A stretch of DNA of 64,000 nt from Stenotrophomonas sp046736075 (GTDB lineage: Bacteria > Pseudomonadota > Gammaproteobacteria > Xanthomonadales > Xanthomonadaceae): positions 930,001 to 994,000 of the forward strand of contig NZ_CP177163.1 in NCBI RefSeq assembly GCF_046736075.1, given 5' to 3'. Below the pieces are notes generated by a model that was given only the letters and a program-made list of their open reading frames with translations, was not told the origin of the DNA and ran no database searches. This document shows positions 9,492-17,193 of the stretch, in pieces (the first letter of the stretch is position 1; every line of letters begins with the position of its first letter). The translations under genes and the position numbers were made by a program.

Positions 9492-10082
9492 ATGGAACTG
9501 GCACTGTTCGACTTCGACCACACCGTCACCACCTGCGACACCTATGGCCGCTTCCTGCGCCGCGTTGCCACGCCCGAGCAGTTGGCGCAGGCATGGTGGA
9601 AGATCGGCCCGTGGCTGCTGGCGTACCGGCTGAAGCTGATCTCCGCCGCGCGCATCCGTGCCCGCGTCACGCGCTTGACCTTCAGCGACCGCCATGCCGA
9701 CGACATCGCCACCCAGGCCGCCGGCTACGCCCGCGATGTCCTGCCGGAGGTGGTGCGCCCGCAGATGCTCGAACAGATCCGCTGGCACCTTCAGCAGCGT
9801 CACACGGTGGTGATCGTGTCCGGTTCGCTGGACCTGTATCTGCGCCCGTGGTGCGAGGCGCTCGGCATCGATGTGATCTGCAACCGGCTGGAAGCGCGCG
9901 ACGGTCGCCTCACCGGCCGCTATGCCGATGGCGACTGCGGACCGCGCAAGGTCGAGCACATCCGCCGCCGCTACGACCTGTCACGCTTCCTCCGCATCCA
10001 CGCCTACGGCGACAGCCGCGAAGACCGCCCGATGCTGGCACTGGCCCACGAACGCTGGTATCGCGGCAAACCACAGAAATGA
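9492..10082 (+). CDS. HAD-IB family phosphatase
   Basis: A 196-residue HAD hydrolase of subfamily IB (SerB-like phosphatases). Motif I is DFDHT at residues 7-11 with the nucleophile Asp7, motif II is the Ser in IVSGSLD, motif III Lys is in GPRKVEH, and motif IV is YGDSREDRPM. The catalytic set is complete. I chose ATG 9492 (MELALFDFDH), which has GGAGAGG upstream, rather than an earlier in-frame start at 9453. The substrate is not predictable from sequence; relatives act on phosphoserine or phosphatidylglycerophosphate. It lies between metG and the rnfB-like gene. Confidence 0.88.
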   Translation: MELALFDFDHTVTTCDTYGRFLRRVATPEQLAQAWWKIGPWLLAYRLKLISAARIRARVTRLTFSDRHADDIATQAAGYARDVLPEVVRPQMLEQIRWHLQQRHTVVIVSGSLDLYLRPWCEALGIDVICNRLEARDGRLTGRYADGDCGPRKVEHIRRRYDLSRFLRIHAYGDSREDRPMLALAHERWYRGKPQK

Positions 10083-10107
10083 CCCCTCCGCGCAGCCGAC
10101 GCCACGC

Positions 10108-10542
10108 ATGACCACCGCACGCATCCCCCTGGTCGAACGTCTCGACCGCCTGTTGCCGCAGACCCAGTGCGGCCAGTGCGGCTACGACGGTTGCCGCCCC
10201 TATGCCGCAGCGATGGCACGCGGCGAGGCCGGCGTGGAGCGCTGCCCGCCCGGTGGCGATGCCGGTGCGCGTGCACTGGCACGGGTGCTGGGCGTGCCGG
10301 CTGTTGCATTCGACCGCAGCCGCGGCGAACACGCGCCGGACCAGGTCGCGCTGATCGTCGAAGCGGACTGCATCGGCTGCACCAAGTGCATCCAGGCCTG
10401 CCCGGTGGATGCCATCGTCGGCGGTGCCAAGTACATGCACACCGTCATCGCCGATCTGTGCACCGGCTGCGGGCTGTGCCTGCCACCGTGTCCGGTGGAC
10501 TGCATCGTGCTGCTGCCGCACCCGGTCGGCCCCACGCCGTAG
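10108..10542 (+). CDS. RnfB-like ferredoxin, stand-alone and without membrane anchor
   Basis: A 144-residue iron-sulfur protein matching RnfB/RsxB. The N-terminal four-Cys motif (CGQCGYDGCRPYA with the later RCPPGG) binds one 4Fe-4S cluster, and two ferredoxin motifs (CIGCTKCIQACP and CTGCGLCLPPCP) bind two more. E. coli RsxB has an N-terminal membrane helix of about 25 residues; here the protein begins directly at the domain, so it should be soluble. None of the other rnf/rsx subunits lies nearby. It may donate electrons to another acceptor, as inferred for orphan RnfB proteins. The upstream in-frame extension to 9922 overlaps the HAD gene and is rejected. Confidence 0.88.
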   Translation: MTTARIPLVERLDRLLPQTQCGQCGYDGCRPYAAAMARGEAGVERCPPGGDAGARALARVLGVPAVAFDRSRGEHAPDQVALIVEADCIGCTKCIQACPVDAIVGGAKYMHTVIADLCTGCGLCLPPCPVDCIVLLPHPVGPTP

Positions 10543-10564
10543 CGCGGGGCACTGTACCGCTGGC

Positions 10565-10912
10565 TTACGGCAACGCGGCCGTCACCACGATTTCCACCTT
10601 CCACGACGGATCGGCCAGCTTGGCTTCCACCGTGGCACGCGCCGGGGTCATGCCCGCCACCACCCACTCATCCCACGCGGCATTCATGCCGGCGAAGTCG
10701 TTGATGTCGGCCAGGAACACCTCGGCGCGCAGGATGTGCTGCTTGTCGCTGGCCACCAGCGCCAGCAGCTTGTCGATCTCGCCCAGCACCTGGCGGGTCT
10801 GGCCGGTGATGTCCTGGCTGGTGTCTTCGGGGATCTGCCCGGACAGATAGGCAACCTTGTTGTGCACCGTCATTTCGGACATGCGCGGACCGACGTCGAA
10901 ACGTTCCAACAT
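10565..10912 (-). CDS. RidA/YjgF family protein
   Basis: A 115-residue protein of the RidA (YjgF/YER057c/UK114) family, which forms trimers and hydrolyses reactive enamine/imine intermediates from pyridoxal-phosphate enzymes. Family landmarks are VAYLSGQIPED, QVLGEIDKLLA, and the late Arg in MTPARATVEAKL that binds the carboxylate. The start at 10912 has AGGAG eight bases upstream and fits the family length; the longer frame upstream to 11044 is unrelated in composition. It is convergent with the rnfB-like gene and divergent from mprF. Confidence 0.92.
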   Translation of the reverse strand: MLERFDVGPRMSEMTVHNKVAYLSGQIPEDTSQDITGQTRQVLGEIDKLLALVASDKQHILRAEVFLADINDFAGMNAAWDEWVVAGMTPARATVEAKLADPSWKVEIVVTAALP

Positions 10913-11070
10913 GGCGATTACTCCTGTGGGTGATGAACGCATTGTCGCCGATGCGGCGTGAGCGCAGCCACCCCGCTTGGCAAGCGCCCGCATCAGGCGC
11001 ACGATGCGCCCGCTGGTCACCCTGACCCGCCTTGACTCTCCCATCGCCTGCCCCGGAGCACGCTGTACCG

Positions 11071-13629
11071 ATGACCGAACCCTCCCCGGCTCCCACGCCG
11101 TCCCGCGTCGCCTGGCGCCGCGCGGCGACCGTCATCTTCAGCCTTGGCATCCTCGCGCTGGCCCTGCATGGGCTGGCCAACGAATTCGACGAACATGGCT
11201 ACCGCGCCATCCGCGACGCGTTCCGCCACCTGGGCGGCGGCCAGATCGCGCTGACCGTGCTGCTCGGCCTGGCCAGCTATGCCTGCCTGATCGGCTTCGA
11301 TGCGATCGGCCTGCGCCGCAGCGGCAAGCGGCTGCATCCGGCCCGTGTCGGCATCACCGCGTTCCTCGCCCACACCCTGGGGCAGACCCTCGGCTTCGCC
11401 GCTCTCACCGGCGGTGCGGTGCGCCTGCGCGGCTATGGCGGCGCCGGGCTGTCGCTGGGCGAGATCGGCCAGGTTGTGCTGATGAGCACGCTGGGCTTTG
11501 TGTTCGGCGCGTGGCTGCTGTTGTCGCTGGCCTTCCTGCTCGAACCTGGCGCGGCCGCGCTGGCGCTGCCGGTGTCGGAGCAGGCCGTTCGCGCGTTCGG
11601 CATCGCCGGGCTGCTGGCCTATGCCGTCACCGTGCTGCTGGTCGGCCGCGACGGCCGCACGTTCCGCATCCGCGGCCACGCGCTGTGGCTGCCCGACCGC
11701 CGCACCATGCTCGGCGTTACCGCGTTGAGCGTGGTTGAACTGGTGCTGGCGGCGGCGGCGTTCTACGTGCTGCTGCCGATGGATACGCCGACCGGGCTGC
11801 CCGGCTTCGTCGGCCTGTATCTGGTGGCGGTGCTGGCCGGGCTGATCTCCAGCGTGCCGGCCGGCCTGGGCGTGTTCGAATGGAGCCTGCTCAAGCTGCT
11901 GCCGCAGGTGGCGCCTGCCTCGGTACTCGCCGCCGCGCTGATCTACCGGGTTACCTACTACGTGGTGCCCCTGCTGCTGGCGACCCTGCTCGCACTCGCA
12001 CCGGCGCTGCGCCGGCCGCTGCGCGCCAGTGCCGGGGCCACCCGCGCCGGCTGGACCGCGCTGCGGCCGTGGCTGCCGCAGATCATCGCGCTGGCGGTGT
12101 TCAGCGTGGGCGCCGCCCTGGTCATCGACGGCACGCTGCCAACGCCGCGCCGCCATCTGCTCAACGCCTCGCTGCCGATCCTGGAAACCTCGCACCTGCT
12201 TGGCAGCCTGGCCGGTGTGGCGCTGCTGCTGATCGGCCAGGGCCTGCAGCGGCGCAGCCACGCGGCGTGGATGCTGGCGCTGGCGATCTGCGTGATCGCG
12301 CCGCTGCCGATCTGGCTGCGCGGCGGCCAGGTACTGATCGCACTCTCCGCGCTGCTGGTGGCCACGGCGTTGTGGGCCTCGCGCCGCGAGTTCTACCGCC
12401 AGGGCGCGCTGCTCGACGAAGCGTGGTCGTGGCCGTGGATCCGCAACCTCGGGCTGGTGCTGGTGGCGGTGATCTGGCTGCTGTTCTTCGTGTACAGCCA
12501 CGTCGAATACCAGAACGAGCTGTGGTGGCAGTTCGCGCTGTCCGGCAATGCGCCGCGCGCGCTGCGTGCGCTGCTGGTGGTGGCCATCGCGTTGACCATC
12601 TTCGGTCTGGCGCGTCTGCTGCACAGCACCCGTACCCCGCTGCCACCCGCCGATGCGCCGACGCTCGCCGCGCTCGCGCCGATCCTGCAGCGCGCCGAGG
12701 ACACCCAGGCCTGCCTGGTGCTCACCGCCGACAAAGCGGTGCTGCGCGACAAGGCGCAGACCGGCTTTGTGATGATGCAGCGCTACGGCGGCTCGCTGAT
12801 CGCGATGGGCGACCCGGTCGGGCCGCCGGAGACCGTGCGCGAACTGATCTGGCGCTTCCGCGAGGAAGCCGACCGGCTCGGCCTGCGCCCTGTGTTCTAC
12901 CAGGTTGGCGAAGCGCACTGGCAGACCTATCTGGACCTCGGCCTGACCCTGGTCAAGCTCGGCGAGGAGGCAATGGTGCCGCTGCAGGGGTTCACCCTGG
13001 AGGGCCGCGACCGCGCCGATCTGCGCCAGGCCTGGAACCGCGGCAAGCGCGGTGGGCTCACCTTCCGCGTGGCCCCGCCCGAGGAGGTTCCGGCCCTGCT
13101 GCCGGCGTTGGCGGAGATTTCCCAGGCATGGCTGGACGACAAGGCCGGCGATGAAAAGGGGTTCTCGCTGGGCAGCTTCGATCCGGACTACCTGGCGCGC
13201 TTCCCGGTGGCGCTGGTCGAGGCCGAGGGCCGCATCGTGGCCTTCGCCAACCTGTGGCAGGCCCCGGCTGGCCATGAGCTGTCGGTGGATCTGATGCGCC
13301 ACGTCAACGATGCGCCGAAGGGCACGATGGACTTCCTGTTCATCGAACTGTTCCTGTGGGGCCGCGACCACGATTTCCACCGTTTTTCGCTCGGCATGGC
13401 ACCGTTGTCCGGCCTGGCCCAGCACCGCCTGGCCGGGCGCTGGAACCGCTTCGCCAACGTGGTGGCGCGTCATGGCGAGCGTTTCTACGGTTTCAGCGGG
13501 TTGCGCCGTTTCAAGTCCAAGTTCGCCCCGGTATGGCGCGCCCGCTACCTGGCCGCCCCCGGCGGCATGCACCTGCCCGCCGCCCTGCTCGACGCCACCC
13601 GCCTGATCTCCCTGGACCCACGCCGATAA
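11071..13629 (+). CDS. mprF: Bifunctional lysylphosphatidylglycerol synthetase/flippase
   Basis: An 852-residue inner-membrane protein. The N-terminal two thirds hold many transmembrane helices (flippase part), and roughly the last 300 residues are the soluble DUF2156 aminoacyl-phosphatidylglycerol synthase domain (from ILQRAEDTQACLVLTADKAV to the C-terminus, including FSLGMAPLSGL and RFYGFSGLRRFKSKF). It transfers an amino acid, typically Lys, from aminoacyl-tRNA to phosphatidylglycerol and flips the product, lowering surface charge against cationic peptides. I preferred ATG 11071 with GGAG upstream over a TTG at 11032. It is convergent with virJ, whose relatives hydrolyse this lipid. A SMAG repeat array follows. 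Confidence 0.93.
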   Translation: MTEPSPAPTPSRVAWRRAATVIFSLGILALALHGLANEFDEHGYRAIRDAFRHLGGGQIALTVLLGLASYACLIGFDAIGLRRSGKRLHPARVGITAFLAHTLGQTLGFAALTGGAVRLRGYGGAGLSLGEIGQVVLMSTLGFVFGAWLLLSLAFLLEPGAAALALPVSEQAVRAFGIAGLLAYAVTVLLVGRDGRTFRIRGHALWLPDRRTMLGVTALSVVELVLAAAAFYVLLPMDTPTGLPGFVGLYLVAVLAGLISSVPAGLGVFEWSLLKLLPQVAPASVLAAALIYRVTYYVVPLLLATLLALAPALRRPLRASAGATRAGWTALRPWLPQIIALAVFSVGAALVIDGTLPTPRRHLLNASLPILETSHLLGSLAGVALLLIGQGLQRRSHAAWMLALAICVIAPLPIWLRGGQVLIALSALLVATALWASRREFYRQGALLDEAWSWPWIRNLGLVLVAVIWLLFFVYSHVEYQNELWWQFALSGNAPRALRALLVVAIALTIFGLARLLHSTRTPLPPADAPTLAALAPILQRAEDTQACLVLTADKAVLRDKAQTGFVMMQRYGGSLIAMGDPVGPPETVRELIWRFREEADRLGLRPVFYQVGEAHWQTYLDLGLTLVKLGEEAMVPLQGFTLEGRDRADLRQAWNRGKRGGLTFRVAPPEEVPALLPALAEISQAWLDDKAGDEKGFSLGSFDPDYLARFPVALVEAEGRIVAFANLWQAPAGHELSVDLMRHVNDAPKGTMDFLFIELFLWGRDHDFHRFSLGMAPLSGLAQHRLAGRWNRFANVVARHGERFYGFSGLRRFKSKFAPVWRARYLAAPGGMHLPAALLDATRLISLDPRR

Positions 13630-13630
13630 C

Positions 13631-14027
13631 CCGCGCGCTGCGCGCGATAGCCGACCAACGGTCGGCTCTGCCCGTGCCAGATCAATCCCCGCGCGCGCCC
13701 GTAGAGCCGGGCTCTGCCCGGCTGCTCTCCGCACCGCCGCCGATAACCCCGCGCGCTGCGCGCGATAGCCGACCAACGGTCGGCTCTACCCGTGCCAGAT
13801 CAATCCCCGCGCACGCACGTAGAGCCGGGCTCTGCCCGGCTGCTCTCCGCACCGCCGCCGATAGCCCCGCGCGCTTCGCGCGATAGCCGACCAACGGTCG
13901 GCTCTACCCGTGCCCCAATCGACACCCCGCGCGCTGCGCGCGATAGCCGACCAACGGTCGGCTCTACCGATGCCCAAATCCAAACCCCGCGCGCTTCGCG
14001 CGATAGCCGACCAACGGTCGGCTCTAC
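13631..14027. repeat. SMAG/GTAG palindromic repeat array (seven elements)
   Basis: About 400 bases without a gene between convergent mprF and virJ. Five elements of one type (13631-13671, 13747-13789, 13865-13907, 13925-13967, 13985-14027) share the core AGCCGACC-AAC-GGTCGGCT followed by CTAC, preceded by a GCGCGC(TG/TT)CGCGC palindrome. The first ends CTGC instead of CTAC. Two elements of a second type (13701-13723 and 13819-13841) read GTAGAGCCGGGC-TCT-GCCCGGCT in the opposite orientation. The first four elements form a 118-base tandem duplication (period exact between 13646, 13764 and 13882), then the period drops to 60. They can fold as strong hairpins and likely act as a bidirectional transcription end or RNA processing region. 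Confidence 0.9.
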
Positions 14028-14031
14028 AGTG

Positions 14032-15375
14032 CTAGCGCGCCGGGAGATGCGCGAGCAGCGTCTGTGCCAGGCGGTCGTAGTCGCCCTTGAAGTGATGGTC
14101 CCCGGGCAACTTGATCACCTGCGCGTTGCCGGGCGGCAAGTCCGGGCACAGCGCGTCGTCATCGTCCTCGCCATACAGGCACAGCGTTTTCCCGGGCGGC
14201 AGGCGCGCCACTTCCGGGGCGATCGGCAGGCCGTCGCCGCCACCGCCCAGCCAGTTGCTCACATGGAATTCGTAATCAGCCTTCCGCCCCACCGACATCA
14301 GCGCGATCATCGCCAGGCTGTCGCGCGTGGCCGGCGACAACTGGTTGATCGCGGCAGGCAGCACGTCCGCGCCCTGCGAGAACCCGATCAGCACCACACG
14401 CTGGCGCTGCCATTGCTGACGATAATGGGCGGCAATGCGCTCCAGGTCGCGGGCAAAGCCCTGCGGCGTGCGTTCGCTCCAGAAGTAGCGCAGCGAATCC
14501 ACGCCGACCACCGACACCCCGGCGTCGCTCAATGCGGCGGCCACTTCCTTGTCGAGCCCCGCCCAGCCGCCATCGCCGGAAACGAAGATCGCCAGCGTGT
14601 CGCCGGGCGTGCGCGAAGGCACTTCCACCACCGGCAGTCCCTTGAGGTCATCCGGCGGCGGTGCCAGGCTGACGCCCTTCTGCGCGCCCAGCACCTGCGC
14701 GGCGGCCAGCAGGCCAGGCAGGGCATCGCCGCTCGCGGTGCGCTGGAACGGCCTGGCCATCGCAACGCGGCGCACGAACACCCCCGCATCGCCGGCGCGG
14801 CAATGCGCCTCGCCTGCGGCATTCAACCACGGGAAGCTCAATTCGGTCGGCTGCAGGCGGCCGTGGCTGACACCGGCGCCACAGACCATGCGTTCGCGCG
14901 CGCCGTCCGGGCAGAAGTCGGTGGTCAGCAGGCCGGCAAACACCTGCGTATCGGCCTGCGCGGCAACGGCGTAGGCCAACTCGGCGCCTTCGCCATCCCC
15001 GCCGATCAGCGGCAGGTGGTACCCGGGCAACTGCAGGTACGCCTGGAACCAGCGCGAGAAATTCTCGACATCCCCCGCACCGAAGCCACAACTGCCGCCG
15101 CCATCACGTGCCACGTTGCGGCGCAGCCGGGCCACATCAACCACGGCCACCAGCGCGCCCTGTGCACGCAGTGCGGCAACCCGCGCGGTGCTTCGCCCGG
15201 GATCGCGGCCCCCGTCGAACCACACCACCACCCGCTGCGGGTGGCCGTCGGGCAGGTACACCGGCGTGTCCTGGAATCGACCATGACTGACCGTCCGTGG
15301 CGGCGTGGCCGCGGCCGTTGCCGCCGTCCCCGCCATGACCAGTGCCAACACCTTCCCCCACGCGGCTCGCCGCAT
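14032..15375 (-). CDS. VirJ/AcvB family periplasmic hydrolase
   Basis: A 447-residue protein with a signal peptide (hydrophobic residues 8-23) and a VirJ-type alpha/beta hydrolase C-terminal half. The nucleophile elbow is GFSQGAD with Ser333, and a candidate catalytic His lies in PGDHHFKG near residue 427. The N-terminal half (LPLIGGDGEGAELAYA) looks like a second, degenerate hydrolase-like domain, as in AcvB. Agrobacterium AcvB/VirJ hydrolyses lysyl-phosphatidylglycerol in the periplasm and its gene is linked to lpiA (an mprF relative), so its position next to mprF argues for the same role here. The start at 15375 has GAGG about ten bases upstream; the frame extends to 15708 but lacks signal-peptide character there. 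Confidence 0.88.
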   Translation of the reverse strand: MRRAAWGKVLALVMAGTAATAAATPPRTVSHGRFQDTPVYLPDGHPQRVVVWFDGGRDPGRSTARVAALRAQGALVAVVDVARLRRNVARDGGGSCGFGAGDVENFSRWFQAYLQLPGYHLPLIGGDGEGAELAYAVAAQADTQVFAGLLTTDFCPDGARERMVCGAGVSHGRLQPTELSFPWLNAAGEAHCRAGDAGVFVRRVAMARPFQRTASGDALPGLLAAAQVLGAQKGVSLAPPPDDLKGLPVVEVPSRTPGDTLAIFVSGDGGWAGLDKEVAAALSDAGVSVVGVDSLRYFWSERTPQGFARDLERIAAHYRQQWQRQRVVLIGFSQGADVLPAAINQLSPATRDSLAMIALMSVGRKADYEFHVSNWLGGGGDGLPIAPEVARLPPGKTLCLYGEDDDDALCPDLPPGNAQVIKLPGDHHFKGDYDRLAQTLLAHLPAR

Positions 15376-15455
15376 CGTCTCGCATCCTCGGATAGATGCA
15401 CCACACGATACGCCGGTCGCCCGCCAAGGGCATGTACACAGACTGGCCGCAGCCC

Positions 15456-16103
15456 TCAGCGGCGCGCGGGCGCGGTCTGCACGCGGGTCTGCCGCCACTG
15501 CTGCCAAGCAACCGCCAGCAGCCAGGTCACCACCACCGCGATGACCAGCTTCTGCCCGGCCCCGCGCGGCGGCCCACGCCACAGTACGTGCAACCACAGC
15601 AGAACGAAGCTCAGCCAGGCCCAGCCCCACGCCGCGCCCGCCCAGCGCGACCAGCGCGGATCGGCACGCAGATACCAGCTCTGCAGCAGCATCGCCACGC
15701 TGGCGCACAGGAACGCGGTATTGGCGGCGATGCCGTGTACCAGCGGTGCCAGCAGCGGTGCATGCGCGGGCAGCCAGCTGTCGCCGATCGCCACACCCAT
15801 CAGGCCCAGCCCGGCCACACAGAACAGCATCGGGGCCGCCGCACTGCGTCGCGGCGAGCCACTGCCGGCATGCAACGACACCGCCAGCAACATGATCGCG
15901 ACCGCCAGCATGCAGTAGGCGCCGCGCAGGGCCAGGCCCCCGGGGCCGTGCAGGTACAGGCTCAACGTGGCGCGGACCCAGTCCAGGTCGTCACGGGCGA
16001 ACTGCGTCCAGACCGCTGTCGCCACGAACAGCAGCAGCGCCAGGATCGCCAGTTGGGCGAACGCGCCCTGCCAACGCGGGGACGGCTGCATCGACAGACT
16101 CAC
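15456..16103 (-). CDS. DUF998 family integral membrane protein
   Basis: A 215-residue polytopic protein with about six hydrophobic helices, of the DUF998 type (loop LSLYLHGPGGLALRGAYCML and GDSWLPAHAPLLAPLVHG are recognisable). The function of the family is unknown. I chose the GTG at 16103 because GGAGG lies just upstream and because GTGA overlaps the stop of the preceding gene, giving translational coupling; an ATG 12 bases further in is the alternative. It is the last gene of the minus-strand group before virJ. Confidence 0.8.
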   Translation of the reverse strand: MSLSMQPSPRWQGAFAQLAILALLLFVATAVWTQFARDDLDWVRATLSLYLHGPGGLALRGAYCMLAVAIMLLAVSLHAGSGSPRRSAAAPMLFCVAGLGLMGVAIGDSWLPAHAPLLAPLVHGIAANTAFLCASVAMLLQSWYLRADPRWSRWAGAAWGWAWLSFVLLWLHVLWRGPPRGAGQKLVIAVVVTWLLAVAWQQWRQTRVQTAPARR

Positions 16104-16294
16104 GGCGCCTCCGGATGGCGCAGCATCCACGCCGCCAGCGCGGTCCGGTAGCGCTGCAGCTCATCGCTGTACAGATCCAGCACGCACAGCGGGCAACCGC
16201 TCCCGCAGCATTCGTTGGGACCCGGCGCTTCCGGCGGTTGCGGACGCGGGTCGGCGGGATCGGGGTCGGCGGGATCGAAATCAGGAGCAGACAT
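16100..16294 (-). CDS. Small oxidoreductase-like domain protein (Cys-rich)
   Basis: A 64-residue protein with an acidic Pro/Asp-rich N-terminus (DPADPDPADP) followed by the motif NECCGSGCPLCVLDLYSDEL, which matches the short oxidoreductase-like domain (PF09791 type) found fused to or beside redox proteins. The closely spaced cysteines suggest metal or disulfide chemistry. Its stop overlaps the GTG start of the DUF998 gene. A GTG four codons earlier (16306) is an alternative start; neither has a clear ribosome site. Confidence 0.75.
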   Translation of the reverse strand: MSAPDFDPADPDPADPRPQPPEAPGPNECCGSGCPLCVLDLYSDELQRYRTALAAWMLRHPEAP

Positions 16295-16342
16295 CGTGCG
16301 GGACACGGCAACAGGAGTGCCGCTCAGTGTAGCCCGCGCCCT

Positions 16343-16948
16343 TCAGCGCTCAAGCAGCCGCCGCAGATTGGCCCGCGCCGGCGCGTCCAGACGCTGGTGG
16401 AAGAAGTCGCTCAGGAAGATCCGCGGCTTCATCAGCACCTGTCGCAGGAAGCGCCTGCGCTGCATGCGGAACAGAAAGCCCGGCACATGGCCGGCGTACT
16501 CCTCCGCGATGCCACGGTCATAGGCGTCGAAGACCGGCGCCGGCGCGCCCAGGATCGCCATGTCGCAATCGAGGAACAGCGCGGCCTCGGCGTCCACGTC
16601 CGCCGCGGCCAGCTTACCGTGGCGCGCGGTCAGCTCGATCAGCTGCACCACCCGTTCAACGTCGATGCCCTGCGCCGGCAGCCAGCGTGCGATCGCCTCG
16701 CGGGCCAGTTGTGCCGACCGTGCCTCGTTGTCGCTGCGCCCGGCGTCGTAAATGGCGTCGTGGTACAGCGCGGCCAGCTGCACCTCGGCCGGCGCCTGCC
16801 AGCCGGGGCCGTCCTCGGCCACGGCCAGGCAGTGCCGCAGCACCGCCTGCACGTGCGCGAAGTTGTGGTACGCCCGCGGCGGCTCGGTGTAGCGGGCTTC
16901 CAGCTCGGCGAGCTGGGCAGGCGGCAGCGGAATCGGTTCAAAGCGCAT
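16343..16948 (-). CDS. HD-domain metal-dependent phosphohydrolase
   Basis: A 201-residue protein of the predicted HD phosphohydrolase family typified by YHNFAHV near residue 27 and LYHDAIYD near residue 62, which supply the metal-binding His and HD residues; a further conserved Asp is in FLDCDMAILG. The C-terminal RRRFLRQVLMKPRIF is also typical of this group. Substrate is unknown; nucleotides are inferred for HD proteins in general. It is cytoplasmic, with no signal or membrane segment. The gene is read away from the TPR protein gene, across an intergenic region with DnaA-box-like sequences. Confidence 0.85.
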   Translation of the reverse strand: MRFEPIPLPPAQLAELEARYTEPPRAYHNFAHVQAVLRHCLAVAEDGPGWQAPAEVQLAALYHDAIYDAGRSDNEARSAQLAREAIARWLPAQGIDVERVVQLIELTARHGKLAAADVDAEAALFLDCDMAILGAPAPVFDAYDRGIAEEYAGHVPGFLFRMQRRRFLRQVLMKPRIFLSDFFHQRLDAPARANLRRLLER

Positions 16949-17058
16949 GCGCCATCATTGGCCGGCACGCAGGCGCTGGCAACCCCGCGTCCGCACCCGC
17001 GCCCGGCAGTTTTTTCGCCACCGCCACACAGGCGTTGCGGCACAGGCGCTGCCAGCGG

Positions 17059-17107
17059 TTATCCACATGTTTACCCGGCGGCCATCCACACCGGCTGTGG
17101 ATGGCCG
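17059..17107. promoter_or_regulatory. DnaA-box-like cluster with 12-bp inverted repeat
   Basis: TTATCCACA at 17059-17067 is a perfect consensus DnaA box. Twelve bases on, an inverted repeat with 12-base arms (17079-17090 and 17096-17107) and a five-base centre carries CCATCCACA and its mirror TGTGGATGG, each two mismatches from the box. It lies upstream of the transglutaminase-TPR gene and between divergent genes. Confidence 0.5.
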
Positions 17108-17193
17108 GATACGCCGATGAGCGGCGTGCGCACCGCCCCCGGCGGGCATAGACTGGCGGCGACTGGCCCCAGCCCTGCTGCGAGGAAACCGCC

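Noticed and set aside
5889..9959. A 1356-codon open frame on the minus strand
   Set aside because: It lies antisense to DUF885, VOC, DUF2147 and metG, which have clear family motifs; the length is a product of high GC content.
11032..11070. TTG start for mprF
   Set aside because: The ATG at 11071 is preceded by GGAG and is enough for a full-length protein.
13631..14027. CRISPR array
   Set aside because: The repeats are palindromic SMAG elements in two orientations and the spacers are short, near-identical remnants; no cas genes are present.
15376..15708. N-terminal extension of VirJ
   Set aside because: The signal peptide begins at 15375 with a ribosome site; the upstream residues overlap the DUF998 gene.
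17059..17107. Chromosomal origin of replication
   Set aside because: Only one perfect DnaA box and two near-boxes, no AT-rich unwinding region, and no dnaA, dnaN or gyrB nearby.
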